A DNA stretch of 64,000 bases from Granulicella aggregans (GCF_025685565.1 NZ_JAGSYE010000002.1:806001-870000); one strand, 5' to 3'. Positions 1 through 8,771 are shown, numbered from the stretch's first letter. Numbers and translations: made by a program. The notes: generated from the letters alone by a model not told the origin.

Positions 1-803
1 TCGCGGAAGGCGGTGCTGCCGCAGCTTTCGAGGTTGCCGGTCTGGTCGTTGGGGACGCAGAGGTACCAGAACTCGTCGTTGGACTGGCTCTGGGAGATGA
101 CGTCCAGGAAGACCTTTTCAGTGTTGGCGGGCAGGTTGAGGACCTGAGTGATCTGCTGGCCGGAGTTGACGGTGCCGGCATCACCGCCGGTGCCGTTCAC
201 GGGCACGACGACATCAGGAACGACGGGCGCGGGCGACTTCCAGGAGGCGGGGTAGAACTCGAGCGCGGCGTTCGCATAGATGATGCCGGTGTAGGTGGAG
301 TCGACCTCGTTGCCGATGTTGGCCTCGCCGGTCTGGGCCGCCTTGAGGATGGCGGAGAGATCGGTGACGTCGCGCTCGACGTGCCAGGAGGGGCTGAGCG
401 CGCTGCGGGGCTCGGCGGTGGTGCCGTAGTAGATGCTGGCGTGTCCGAGGTAGAAGGCGGCGGTGCGGTCGAACTGGCGGCCGGCGGTGACGGTGAAGTC
501 GGCGGTAAAGACGACCTTCGCCCAGGGACCGGCGCACTTGGCCGGGGGAGCGTAGCTCATGACGACCGGGGTGAAGCCTTCGAACTGCTGTTCCTTGAGC
601 AGAGGGACGACGCAGGGCTTGGTCTCGGGGCGGCTGACGAGGGGCTCCGCGCTGACCGGGTTCGACGATCCAACCTGAGGGGTAGATGGCGGAATGACCA
701 CCTGCGCGCCAAGCGACGCGGCAAAGAGGAGCGGAAGAAGGGTTGTTCCAGCGATAAGACGGGGACGGCGCAAGGAGGGATTGGGAGTTTTCGGGAAACG
801 CAC
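1..803 (-). CDS. PNGase A-like glycoamidase, secreted (3' end outside window)
   Basis: Translating the minus strand from a GTG at 803 gives an open frame to the window edge, about 267 residues; the C-terminus is missing. Residues 1-35 form a signal peptide (basic start, Leu/Ala core, SLGAQ cleavage region). Residues about 75-165 match the peptide-N4-(N-acetylglucosaminyl)asparagine amidase A family as I know it: PWAKVVFTADF, then QFDRTAAFYLG, TTAEP and WHVERDVTDL, the same order as in the almond enzyme. Family members remove N-glycans from glycoproteins or glycopeptides. An export signal suggests the protein acts outside the cytoplasm. The start is supported by AAAGGA just upstream of GTG; no in-frame ATG is nearby. 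It is transcribed away from padR. Family assignment is quite secure; substrate and activity are inferred. Confidence 0.8.
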   Translation of the reverse strand, partial: MRFPKTPNPSLRRPRLIAGTTLLPLLFAASLGAQVVIPPSTPQVGSSNPVSAEPLVSRPETKPCVVPLLKEQQFEGFTPVVMSYAPPAKCAGPWAKVVFTADFTVTAGRQFDRTAAFYLGHASIYYGTTAEPRSALSPSWHVERDVTDLSAILKAAQTGEANIGNEVDSTYTGIIYANAALEFYPASWKSPAPVVPDVVVPVNGTGGDAGTVNSGQQITQVLNLPANTEKVFLDVISQSQSNDEFWYLCVPNDQTGNLESCGSTAFR

Positions 804-912
804 AGGAGATCCTTTCAGGCCTAGCAGGATGCTGCTCAAACTAACACAAAAGTTGCAGATTTGTGGAGAGCAAACGTTCAAGCTTCGATGAGGCGGCAAA
901 GATCGTGCAGCG

Positions 913-970
913 CTCTCCTTGACAGACTAGGAGAGCGTTGATACTTTCTCTCCTAGACGATCAAGGAGAG
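913..970 (+). promoter_or_regulatory. padR promoter with two matching operator palindromes
   Basis: A sigma70-like promoter is readable: TTGACA at 919-924, a 17-bp spacer, and TACTTT at 942-947. Two copies of the dyad ctctcct-N9-aggagag overlap it, at 913-935 and 948-970, exactly 35 bp apart. The first covers the -35 box and spacer. The second covers the likely transcription start and ends in the Shine-Dalgarno sequence of padR. PadR family repressors commonly bind such dyads at their own promoters, so autorepression is the natural reading, though it is inferred. Confidence 0.75.
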
Positions 971-974
971 ACGC

Positions 975-1316
975 GTGGGCAAACAGGTTGATCTGCTGCA
1001 AGGAACTTTGGATCTGCTGATCCTGAAGGCGGTGTCGCTCGGGCCGCTGCACGGATACGGCGTGTTGCTGCGGATTCAGCAGATATCTGGCCAGCAACTG
1101 GAGATTCAACAGGGATCGCTGTATCCCGCGCTCTACCGGCTGGAGCACCAGGGGTGGATCGCGAGTGCGTGGGGCGAGTCGGAGAACAATCGCAAGGCAA
1201 AGTTCTACTCGCTTACCGCGACAGGCGAAAAGCAGTTGCGTACCGAAGAAGACCGCTGGAATCGTATGGCAGCGGTGATGGCAACGATCCTAAAGACCAC
1301 GAGCGAGGAGATATAG
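975..1316 (+). CDS. PadR family transcriptional regulator
   Basis: A 113-residue winged-helix regulator. The N-terminus QVDLLQGTLDLLILKAVS and the following LHGYGVLLRIQQIS and QGSLYPALYRLEHQGW are the PadR DNA-binding domain signature, and the rest is a short dimerisation helix. The start is GTG at 975 with AAGGAG at 963-968. Three bases separate its stop from the permease start, so the two form a translationally linked operon. PadR repressors usually sense small hydrophobic compounds and control an adjacent transporter. Here the partner is a large orphan permease, an arrangement typical of acidobacteria. The inducing ligand cannot be read from the sequence. Confidence 0.93.
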   Translation: MGKQVDLLQGTLDLLILKAVSLGPLHGYGVLLRIQQISGQQLEIQQGSLYPALYRLEHQGWIASAWGESENNRKAKFYSLTATGEKQLRTEEDRWNRMAAVMATILKTTSEEI

Positions 1317-1318
1317 CC

Positions 1319-4075
1319 ATGAGCCTGTCTGCGCGGTTGCGTTCGTTTGCAAGATCGTTGGTTCACCGCTCCACTCTTGAGAGCGAGATGCAGTTCGAAG
1401 TCCGGTTCCACGTGGAGAGTCGCGCCGCTGATCTTGAGGCCACAGGTCTCACGCCTTCGCAGGCGCTGCGACAGGCGAAGATGGAGTTCGGGCCGGTCGC
1501 GACACATACGGACGGAATGCGGCGGGCGCTCGGTTTGAGGTGGGTTGATGAACTGCGTGGAGACATCGTCTATGCGGCTCGCATGTTGCGCCGAAGTCCA
1601 GGCTTCGTCCTCGTCGCAGTCGGCTCACTTGCCCTCGGCATAGGAGCCAACACCGTCATCTTCTCCCTGACCAAGAGCGTCCTCCTCGACCGCCTCGCCG
1701 TTGCCAGACCGCAGGAGCTCCGCCTCTTCTCCTACATCACAAGCAGATCGGGCAACAGCCCCATCCATAGTCGCTGGGGCAGCAACGATGCCACCGACGA
1801 TGGCGGCATCATCTCGCCCAACTTCAGCTACCCCATCTATCAACTTCTTCGCGATCAGAACCACGCCAATCCTGTCGTCGAGGAACTCTTCGCATTCAAA
1901 GATCTCGGCGAATATAGCCGCCTGACGGCAACCGTGGACGGGCACTCAGATGTCGTCACAGGCCAACTCGTCTCCGGAAATCTGTACGAACAACTCGACG
2001 TCCACGCCCAGCTTGGCCGGACCATCCAACCGTCCGACGACGCTACTCCGGGCGCTGGCGCGGTCGCAATGATCAGCGATGCCCTGTGGAGTCGCATGTT
2101 CGGCCGTTCGGCCAATGTAATCGGCAAAGTCATCGAGCTGAACCTCATCCCGGTCACTGTCATCGGCGTCAATCCGCCAAGCTTCACTGGAGCAGCCAGC
2201 GTTCAGCACTCGCCGGACGTTTTCTTTCCGCTCTCAATGCAGCCCATCCTAATCCCCTGGGATCGTGGCTCACTTCTCGCCAACAAAGGACTCTGGTGGG
2301 TCGACATTATGGCTCGCACCAAACCTGGTGTCTCGGATGCGCAAGCGAAAGCGGCTCTCAACGTCTGGTTGCAGCAAGACATTCGCGCGACCATGAAGGT
2401 TGCTAAGGACGACGTTATGCCGACCCTCGCGTTCCCGGATGGTAGCCAGGGAGAAGCCGATGTAAGAAGCACCTACGCCAAACCTGTCTACGTTCTGACC
2501 GCCCTCAGCGGCCTCGTCCTTTTGCTCGCTTGTATCAATCTTGCAAATCTTCTGCTCGCGCGCTCCGCATCGCGTCAGCGAGAACTAGCCGTCCGCATGG
2601 CTATGGGAGCCACGCGTCTCCGCATCATGCGGCAGGTCCTTACAGAGAGCCTGCTGCTCTCATCCCTTGGTGGCGTTGCCGGCTTCGCCATCGGCTATGC
2701 AGGCCGCGACATCATCCCGCACCTTCTTTCGGCCTCATGGCAACCGAACCATTTCAGTTCGCGCTTCGACGCCCGCATCTTCGCTTTTTCCGCAGCGATC
2801 TCCATACTCACCGCCGTTCTCTTCGGCTTTGCCCCCGCATGGCAGGCCACACGCATAGAGGTCAACACCAGCCTTAAGAAGTCTTCCAACTCTGCCACAC
2901 GCCGCCGTGAAGGCTTCGCCGGTCGAGGCCTCGTGGCCTTCCAGATCTCGCTTTCCATGCTACTTGTCGTTGGTGCCGGCCTCTTCACCCGCACCCTGTC
3001 AAACCTCAGCCACACCCCACTTGGCTTCGACCCAAGCAACATCCTTCTCTTCTCCATCCAGGCACCCCAATCCCGCTATCCCGCGCCCAAGGACATCGCA
3101 CTCCACGCAGAGATCGAATCGCGCATTGCCGCAATCCCCGGTGTCCGCTCCGTCACTCTCACCGAGGAACCCCTCGTCGCTGGCGCCATCTCCGACACCA
3201 GCTTCAATCCCGTCGGTCAAAAGCCCAGCGGACAAAAGAGCGTGAGCGTAGACGTAAACCAAGTGGGGCGCGATTTCTTCAATACCTATCGCATTCCTAT
3301 TCGCCTCGGTCGCTCCTTCCTCTCCAGCGATACTGCAACCTCTTTCCCGGTTGCTATCGTCAACGAGGCGCTCGTGAAACGCATCTACGAATCAGAAGAT
3401 CCTGTCGGCAAGACGTTCAAGAGTGACGACCGGACGTACCAGATCATCGGCGTCTCAACCGATGCAAAGTACGACTCTCTTCGCAACGAAGTTCAACCCA
3501 CCTTCTACAGGCTCTACAACCAATCCAAAGACGACTCCGTTCTGAACTACGCAGTCAAGACCAGCGCTCCCATTGCCGACATACTGCCTCGCCTGCGTGA
3601 GACCCTCCGCGGCATCGATAAAGATCTGCCGCTTCGGGATATTCGCACGCAGCAGGAGCAGATTGACGCCACCTTCATGCAGGAGCGTCTCTTCGCGACC
3701 CTCACGGGTTCATTCGGTGTGCTTGCCCTCACATTGGCTTGTATCGGCATCTACGGCATCATGGCCTACAGCGTGGCGCGGCGGACGAACGAGATTGGCG
3801 TGCGGATGGCGCTCGGAGCGCGCGCTGGAATGGTGCTGCGCATGATTCTGCGCGAGAGCGTCTGGATGGCGGCGGTAGGGATCGCGCTGGGTGTGGCGGG
3901 GGCGTTTGGGCTGACGCGGTTTGTGACTACGATGCTGTATGGCTTGAAGGCGATGGACTCAGAGACGATGATCGGCGCGGGGGTTGTCTTGTTTGTCGTG
4001 GCGATTGCGGCTGGATATGGGCCTGCGCGGAGAGCTTCGCGGATCGATCCGATCGTGGCATTGCGGCACGAGTGA
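1319..4075 (+). CDS. ADOP-type duplicated ABC permease (MacB/FtsX superfamily)
   Basis: The protein has 918 residues. Residues 1-75 are the short cytoplasmic ADOP domain (FHVESRAADLEATGLTP, then a FGP motif). A transmembrane helix near residues 95-120 leads into a MacB-type periplasmic domain. Three helices follow with the FtsX permease core (ELAVRMAMGATRLRIMRQ), then a second helix and periplasmic domain, then a second FtsX core near the C-terminus (NEIGVRMALGARAGMVLRM). That tandem layout defines acidobacterial duplicated orphan permeases. No ATPase gene is adjacent, as is usual for this group. The frame is open further upstream inside padR, but ATG 1319 directly after the padR stop matches the family N-terminus. 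Likely role is export or mechanotransmission of lipophilic compounds; the substrate is unknown. Confidence 0.92.
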   Translation: MSLSARLRSFARSLVHRSTLESEMQFEVRFHVESRAADLEATGLTPSQALRQAKMEFGPVATHTDGMRRALGLRWVDELRGDIVYAARMLRRSPGFVLVAVGSLALGIGANTVIFSLTKSVLLDRLAVARPQELRLFSYITSRSGNSPIHSRWGSNDATDDGGIISPNFSYPIYQLLRDQNHANPVVEELFAFKDLGEYSRLTATVDGHSDVVTGQLVSGNLYEQLDVHAQLGRTIQPSDDATPGAGAVAMISDALWSRMFGRSANVIGKVIELNLIPVTVIGVNPPSFTGAASVQHSPDVFFPLSMQPILIPWDRGSLLANKGLWWVDIMARTKPGVSDAQAKAALNVWLQQDIRATMKVAKDDVMPTLAFPDGSQGEADVRSTYAKPVYVLTALSGLVLLLACINLANLLLARSASRQRELAVRMAMGATRLRIMRQVLTESLLLSSLGGVAGFAIGYAGRDIIPHLLSASWQPNHFSSRFDARIFAFSAAISILTAVLFGFAPAWQATRIEVNTSLKKSSNSATRRREGFAGRGLVAFQISLSMLLVVGAGLFTRTLSNLSHTPLGFDPSNILLFSIQAPQSRYPAPKDIALHAEIESRIAAIPGVRSVTLTEEPLVAGAISDTSFNPVGQKPSGQKSVSVDVNQVGRDFFNTYRIPIRLGRSFLSSDTATSFPVAIVNEALVKRIYESEDPVGKTFKSDDRTYQIIGVSTDAKYDSLRNEVQPTFYRLYNQSKDDSVLNYAVKTSAPIADILPRLRETLRGIDKDLPLRDIRTQQEQIDATFMQERLFATLTGSFGVLALTLACIGIYGIMAYSVARRTNEIGVRMALGARAGMVLRMILRESVWMAAVGIALGVAGAFGLTRFVTTMLYGLKAMDSETMIGAGVVLFVVAIAAGYGPARRASRIDPIVALRHE

Positions 4076-4246
4076 TAGCCGAGGATGGTTGCTGAAGCGG
4101 CTTCAACACCGAGGCAAAAGGTTCCGAGAGCATGGGAAGGATCAGCGTCCTCGGGGTCTTTCGACTCAGGCTGGCGCAAGTTCGCGCCAAGCTGCGCTCA
4201 GGATGACGGAGTTTAGGAGAGGGTTGATTGCCGCGTGATGCTAGGG
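4076..4246. repeat. Convergent intergenic region with hairpin and repeat-like tail
   Basis: This lies between the 3' ends of the permease gene and ribA. It contains a hairpin with arms tggcgc (4172-4177) and gcgcca (4184-4189). It ends in gcgctcaggatgacgg, which resembles the end sequence of the palindromic element at 32,759-32,870. It could serve as a bidirectional terminator or be a decayed copy of that repeat. I see no gene here. Confidence 0.4.
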
Positions 4247-4885
4247 CTAGCCGACCAGGTGGCCCATCTTTTCGCGCTTGACCTGGAGGTACTTCTCGAA
4301 GGTGGGTTCGCTGGGGACGTCAGCGGTGATGCGTTCAACGACCTCTATCCCCGCTTCGACCAGGGCTTCGACCTTTTCGGGATTGTTGGTCATCAGGCGA
4401 ACGGCTTTTACGCCTAGGAGTTTGAGCATCTCGGCAGGAAGTTCGAAGTGGCGGCAGTCGGCCTTGAAGCCGAGCTCGAGGTTGGCCTCGATGGTGTCGC
4501 GGCCGTGGTCCTGGAGCTCGTAGGCGCGAAGTTTGGCCATGAGGCCGATTCCCCGCCCTTCCTGCTGTTCGTAGAGGAGGATGCCTGCGCCTTTGTCGGC
4601 GATAGTGGCGAGGGCAAGCTCTAGCTGCTGGCGGCAGTCGCAGCGCAGGGAGTGGAAGACGTCTCCGGTGAGGCACTGGGAGTGGATGCGGACGATCGGT
4701 GGCTCGGAGAAGACATCGCCCATGACGAGAGCGACGGCGGATTCAACACGCTTCAGCGGCGCGGCGATCTCGGAGTTGCAGCTCTCGGGGTGATCGATGA
4801 TGCCTTCGAAACCGTAGATCCGGAAGTGTCCCCAGCGGGTAGGAAAGTCGGCGTTGGCAACCTGGCGGACGGACTCAAACGGCAT
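4247..4885 (-). CDS. ribA: GTP cyclohydrolase II
   Basis: The protein has 212 residues and converts GTP to 2,5-diamino-6-ribosylamino-4-pyrimidinone 5'-phosphate, formate and pyrophosphate, the first step of riboflavin synthesis. The zinc ligands are visible as Cys71, Cys82 and Cys84 in HSQCLTGDVFHSLRCDC. GRGIGLMAKLRAYELQD and a later RLMTNNPEK are further family blocks. The N-terminal MPFESV start at 4885 was preferred over an in-frame start 78 bases upstream because it gives the usual length. There is no fused RibB domain, so this is the stand-alone cyclohydrolase form. Its 3' end faces the ADOP permease gene. Confidence 0.93.
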   Translation of the reverse strand: MPFESVRQVANADFPTRWGHFRIYGFEGIIDHPESCNSEIAAPLKRVESAVALVMGDVFSEPPIVRIHSQCLTGDVFHSLRCDCRQQLELALATIADKGAGILLYEQQEGRGIGLMAKLRAYELQDHGRDTIEANLELGFKADCRHFELPAEMLKLLGVKAVRLMTNNPEKVEALVEAGIEVVERITADVPSEPTFEKYLQVKREKMGHLVG

Positions 4886-4977
4886 TCTGCGATTATACGT
4901 TTCTGTAGGCACACCCTTTGGATGGCCGGCACTGCCGGTTCGATGCAGCAACCGTTTCGGCACGGCAGGCGGGTTGG

Positions 4978-5391
4978 TTAGAGCGGCTTCACGTAGACAA
5001 ACGCGTCGGTCGCAGCTTCACGATAGAAGTTCTTTTCGGTGCCGATCTGCTCATATCCCTGGCGCTGGTAGAAGGCGATGGCGGCGGCGTTGTCCACGGC
5101 TACGTGGAGGCCGATGCTGTGAAGGCCGGACGCTGCGGCCTGCTCTTCTGCTTGCTGCAGGAGCCTGGTTCCGATGCCCTGGTGGCGGAACGATGGGGCA
5201 ACGTCGATGGTGACGATGTAGGCGTAGCGGTTGCGGCCCTGGCCCTGCATGTGGGCGATGACGAAGCCGAGCAAAGCATCGTCTTCATCAATCACAACGA
5301 CGATGGCGTTAGTGGCCTCAGCGACCTCTTGCATCATCTCGCGATAAAACTGATAAGGCGCAGTGAAGCAGGCGATGTCGAGGAGATACAT
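4978..5391 (-). CDS. GNAT family N-acetyltransferase (RimI-like), start uncertain
   Basis: From the first ATG (5391) the protein has 137 residues. The acetyl-CoA loop is RHQGIGTRLL near residues 69-78, and NAAAIAFYQRQGYEQIG is motif B. The family resembles RimI and other small-molecule or protein N-acetyltransferases. Reading upstream in frame gives IRIRGYRKGDVEAM, a textbook GNAT first strand, so the functional protein probably begins before 5391. However, the frame hits the mqnE stop (5443-5445) with no ATG, GTG or TTG between. The only candidates are ATT codons at 5430 and 5424. Coupled re-initiation at ATT, or a lost start, are the options. The substrate is unknown. Confidence 0.85.
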   Translation of the reverse strand: MYLLDIACFTAPYQFYREMMQEVAEATNAIVVVIDEDDALLGFVIAHMQGQGRNRYAYIVTIDVAPSFRHQGIGTRLLQQAEEQAAASGLHSIGLHVAVDNAAAIAFYQRQGYEQIGTEKNFYREAATDAFVYVKPL

Positions 5392-5442
5392 GGCCTCGAC
5401 ATCGCCTTTACGGTATCCACGAATCCGAATGGCGGGCCTGGA

Positions 5443-6594
5443 CTAGACCGCGATCGTGAAGGAGTCTTCGCTGCGGGTGACGGCGCGGTAGAGGGTATCG
5501 CGCTCGAACGGGACACGACCGGCTTCGATGATGAGCCGCATGAGATCGGAGCGGCGCATGCCTTGCGGCGTGGTGGCACCGGCGTCATGGTAGATTCTTT
5601 CTTCGATGACGGTACCGTCGACGTCGTCTGCGCCAAAACGCAGGGCGAGTTGCGCGATCTGCGGAGTCATCATCTGCCAGTAAGCCTTGATGTGGCTGAA
5701 GTTGTCGAGCATTAGACGACCGACGGCGATCTGGCGGATGTCGAGCATGCCGGTGGTGCGGGGGATGTGGCCGAGGACGGTGTTGTCCGGGTGGAAGGCG
5801 AGTGGAATGAAGGTCTGGAAGCCGCCGGTGTCGTCCTGTACTTCGCGAAGGCGGATCATGTGGTCGACGCGGTCCTCGTCGTTTTCGACGTGGCCGTAGA
5901 GCATGGTCGCGTTCGAGCGGAGGCCCATCTTGTGAGCGGTGCGGGCAGTCTCGAGCCACTCACCGCCATCGATCTTGTGGTCACAGATGATGTGGCGGAC
6001 GCGGTCGGCGAAGATCTCCGCGCCGCCGCCGGGCATGGAGTCGACGCCGGCGTCCTTCATCTGCTGGATAGCTTCGGGGATGGTCATCTTGCCGCGCTTG
6101 GCGAGGAAGGCGATCTCGACCATGGTGAAGGCCTTCACGTGGACCTGCGGGAAGCGGACCTTGAGGCCGCGGACGAGGTCCATGAAGTATTCGAAAGGGA
6201 GATCGGGATGCAGGCCGCCGACGATGTGGAACTCGGTGACAGCTTCAGTGAGGCCGGTGCCGGCTGTCTCCCAGGCCTCTTCGAGGGCCATGGTGTAGGT
6301 TCCGGCGTCACCCTTCTTCTTGCCAAAGGCGCAGAGGCGGCAGGAGGCGACGCAGACATTGGTCGGGTTGATGTGGCGATTGACGTTAAAGTAAGCGAGA
6401 TCGCCGTGGAGCTTCTCGCGGACGGAGTTCGCCAGCCAACCCACGGCGAGGATGTCGCCGCTGCGATAGAGAGCGACGCCATCGTCGAAGTTCAGCCGTT
6501 CGCCTGCCTGTACCTTCTCCGCAATGGGCCAGAGGGCCTTGTCGGCGGTCTGAAAGGAGTGCCTCGCCTGCGATCTCGTTCCTGCGTAAGCCAT
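5443..6594 (-). CDS. mqnE: Aminodeoxyfutalosine synthase, radical SAM
   Basis: The protein has 383 residues. The radical SAM cluster ligands Cys81, Cys85 and Cys88 lie in NPTNVCVASCRLCAF. EFHIVGGLHPDLPFEYF, VKAFTMVEI and MLYGHVENDEDRVDH are blocks I associate with MqnE rather than with MqnC. The enzyme joins the radical from S-adenosylmethionine to 3-(1-carboxyvinyl)oxybenzoate in the futalosine route to menaquinone. No other mqn gene is visible in this window, so the pathway genes must be scattered. The GNAT gene follows closely and may be cotranscribed. Confidence 0.9.
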   Translation of the reverse strand: MAYAGTRSQARHSFQTADKALWPIAEKVQAGERLNFDDGVALYRSGDILAVGWLANSVREKLHGDLAYFNVNRHINPTNVCVASCRLCAFGKKKGDAGTYTMALEEAWETAGTGLTEAVTEFHIVGGLHPDLPFEYFMDLVRGLKVRFPQVHVKAFTMVEIAFLAKRGKMTIPEAIQQMKDAGVDSMPGGGAEIFADRVRHIICDHKIDGGEWLETARTAHKMGLRSNATMLYGHVENDEDRVDHMIRLREVQDDTGGFQTFIPLAFHPDNTVLGHIPRTTGMLDIRQIAVGRLMLDNFSHIKAYWQMMTPQIAQLALRFGADDVDGTVIEERIYHDAGATTPQGMRRSDLMRLIIEAGRVPFERDTLYRAVTRSEDSFTIAV

Positions 6595-6617
6595 ACTTCT
6601 ATTCTAGCGCCGCTGGC

Positions 6618-8624
6618 TTACTTCGACTGCACCATGACGGGCTGAAGTACCATGCCATCGAACATCGTTGCGCCGATGAGGTTCTCGCCGACGGGGCGGA
6701 GGAAGCGCATATTCCATCCTGTCTCCCAGTGTTTGACGGTTTTCTCGGGGAGGTGGATAGAGTATGCGATGGTCGAGGCTCCGTTACCGGTCAGGACGAT
6801 TCGCGAGCCGCGGCTGTCGAAGAAGAGACTGTTCACATCGCTGGTGTGGATGCGATCGAAGGGGGCGAAGCTCGCTCCGTTGTCAGTGGAGAGGAAGAGA
6901 CCTTCGCGACCGCCGACCCAGATCTCGCCCGTATCGTCGACGGCGATTGAGCCGATCTGGCTCAGGCCAGCGGGAGGCGCGATCGACTTCCAAGTGCGAC
7001 CGGAGTCGATGGAGATGGCCATGGACTTGAGGCTCGAGAGGACGGCGATGGATTGGGCACTGGCAAGGTAGCGCCACGGTTCAGGCTGAACTCCTGCCAT
7101 GCGCTGCCAGCCCTTGACGGGATCTGTCGTGGCGTAAATGCCATCGGGCGTGATGGCGCAAAGCTCATCTCCGATTCGCATCAGTGCCAGCACCGCGCCT
7201 TCGATGCGCTGACCAGTCGGACGAGGAGCAGTGGCCGGCCGCGCGGGAGCAGCCCGCTTTCCCGGCTTGCGAGGTGCCCCAGGTTCCTTTGCCGGCGCAG
7301 GGAGGGCTGCGCCGGTGACGATGCTGCCGACAGGCTGCCAGGCGAATTGCTTCGGGTCATAGGCGTAGAGGCCGCGCTCCGTCCCGGCGATAAAGGTGCC
7401 GTTGGCGGCTTCACCAAGGCTGAGGACGTCGTGGCCGTCAAGGCCTTCGGCGCGCTGCTGCCAGGTGAGGCCACCATTGGAGCTGTAGAAGGCTCCGCCC
7501 CAGACCTTGTCATTCACGACGCCGATGAAGATTTCGGCGGGGCGATGGATGTCGGAGATCATGGCCGTAACTTGACGCGAGGAGAAGCCTGCATTGGAGG
7601 GTGCGAAGCTGAGGCCGCCGTCATTGCTGGCGAGCACGCCCCCGCGGTCGATCGCCATCATGACGCGTTTGGAGTTGGTGGGGTCGACGTAGACATCGTT
7701 GACGATGTTGTCGGAGCTAGTCGCCTGCACCCAGTAGCTGCCTGCGTCGTCGGTGCGATAGAGGCCTTCGGTCGTCCCGGCAAAGACAGTAGCGAGGTTC
7801 TGCGGATCCTGCATCAGCACGCGGGTGCGGCGGGCGGTCGAGGGAATGCCTTGAATCTTGGCAAACTTTTCGCCGCCGTTCTCGCTCTTGTAGATACCTG
7901 AGCAGGCGCTGGCGTAGACGGTCTGTGGCTGTTTGGGGTCGACGATGATCGAGAAGACGTCCGAGTCTTCGATGATTCCCTGCTTGATGTTGTGCCAGTT
8001 CGCGCCAGCGTCGGTGGTCTTCCAGGGAAGATGCCAGGTTCCAGCGTAGATGATCTCAGGGTTGGTCGGATCGATGGCGATGGACTCAACCTCGTGAATC
8101 TCGGTGCTTCCGCGCGGGCTGATGAGGCTCCAGTGCTGGCCGCCGTCGATGGAGCGGAAGACGCCTTTGAGGGTTCCGGCGACGAAAATTTTGGGATCGG
8201 AGGGGGCGATGGCGAGCGCGAGGATGGACTGATGGTCCATGTCCTTATTTGTGACCCAGGTTGCGCCAGCGTCATAGCTAACAAAGAGGCCGCCATCCGT
8301 ACTGCCGACCACCCATGTTCCCACGATGATGTGCTTTGGGTCGGAGGGGTCGACGGTGATGCTATCGAGAACGAGGTCATCGCGCTTACCGACGCGTGCC
8401 AGACGCTGCCAGCTTTGGCCTCCGTTGTGGGTATCGTAGATCCAGCCGTTCGCCGTGCCGAGGTAAAGATGATTGTGATCTCGGGGATCGGCACCGAAGG
8501 CGCGGGCGTCGCCGCCATCAGGGCCGAAGGGGAACCAGTTGATGGCGTAGCCCTTGAGGGGAAGAAGAATGAGGCAGAGAAGCAGAGAGAAGCGGAGGCG
8601 TTGAAGGATCAATTGGGAACCCAT
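6618..8624 (-). CDS. Secreted BNR/sortilin-type beta-propeller protein
   Basis: The protein has 668 residues with a signal peptide (hydrophobic LLLCLILLPLKGYA near residues 13-26). At least ten BNR-type blades can be read from short motifs such as DTHNGGQSW, SYDAGATW, SIDGGQHW, TTDAGANW, SENGGEKF, TDDAGSYW, SSNGGLTW, SIDSGRTW and STDNGASF. These resemble Asp-box repeats of sialidase, VPS10 and YCF48-like propellers, but no catalytic sialidase residues are evident. Residues about 435-470 are a Pro/Ala/Lys-rich linker that splits the blades into two groups. The fold is clear; the function is not known. It is probably periplasmic or extracellular. Confidence 0.8.
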   Translation of the reverse strand: MGSQLILQRLRFSLLLCLILLPLKGYAINWFPFGPDGGDARAFGADPRDHNHLYLGTANGWIYDTHNGGQSWQRLARVGKRDDLVLDSITVDPSDPKHIIVGTWVVGSTDGGLFVSYDAGATWVTNKDMDHQSILALAIAPSDPKIFVAGTLKGVFRSIDGGQHWSLISPRGSTEIHEVESIAIDPTNPEIIYAGTWHLPWKTTDAGANWHNIKQGIIEDSDVFSIIVDPKQPQTVYASACSGIYKSENGGEKFAKIQGIPSTARRTRVLMQDPQNLATVFAGTTEGLYRTDDAGSYWVQATSSDNIVNDVYVDPTNSKRVMMAIDRGGVLASNDGGLSFAPSNAGFSSRQVTAMISDIHRPAEIFIGVVNDKVWGGAFYSSNGGLTWQQRAEGLDGHDVLSLGEAANGTFIAGTERGLYAYDPKQFAWQPVGSIVTGAALPAPAKEPGAPRKPGKRAAPARPATAPRPTGQRIEGAVLALMRIGDELCAITPDGIYATTDPVKGWQRMAGVQPEPWRYLASAQSIAVLSSLKSMAISIDSGRTWKSIAPPAGLSQIGSIAVDDTGEIWVGGREGLFLSTDNGASFAPFDRIHTSDVNSLFFDSRGSRIVLTGNGASTIAYSIHLPEKTVKHWETGWNMRFLRPVGENLIGATMFDGMVLQPVMVQSK

Positions 8625-8735
8625 CTTTGAGTTTAGATTCTCGAAGTGCTGGAATCTACGCCGCAGGTGCAGCGTTCGTGCGCTCCGCGAGGATTGGAGC
8701 TTTCATGGTTAAAGGTGGAGCGAACCGTCTTCAGC

Positions 8736-8771
8736 ACAAAGGCTGACTGGAGGTTCCCAGTCAGCCTTTGT
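8736..8771 (-). terminator. 15-bp perfect hairpin after the OmpA-like gene
   Basis: Arms at 8736-8750 and 8757-8771 are perfectly complementary with a 6-base loop. The hairpin begins 20 bases past the stop of the OmpA-like gene on the minus strand. Only the stem base is A/T-rich; there is no long U-tract, so termination may be partial. Confidence 0.75.

Noticed and set aside
381..824. Plus-strand open frame over the left-edge gene
   Set aside because: It is antisense to the PNGase A-like gene, and the minus-strand frame has a signal peptide and family motifs.
4918..5715. Plus-strand 265-residue open frame
   Set aside because: It runs antisense across the GNAT gene and the end of mqnE; its composition is a shadow of GC-rich coding sequence.
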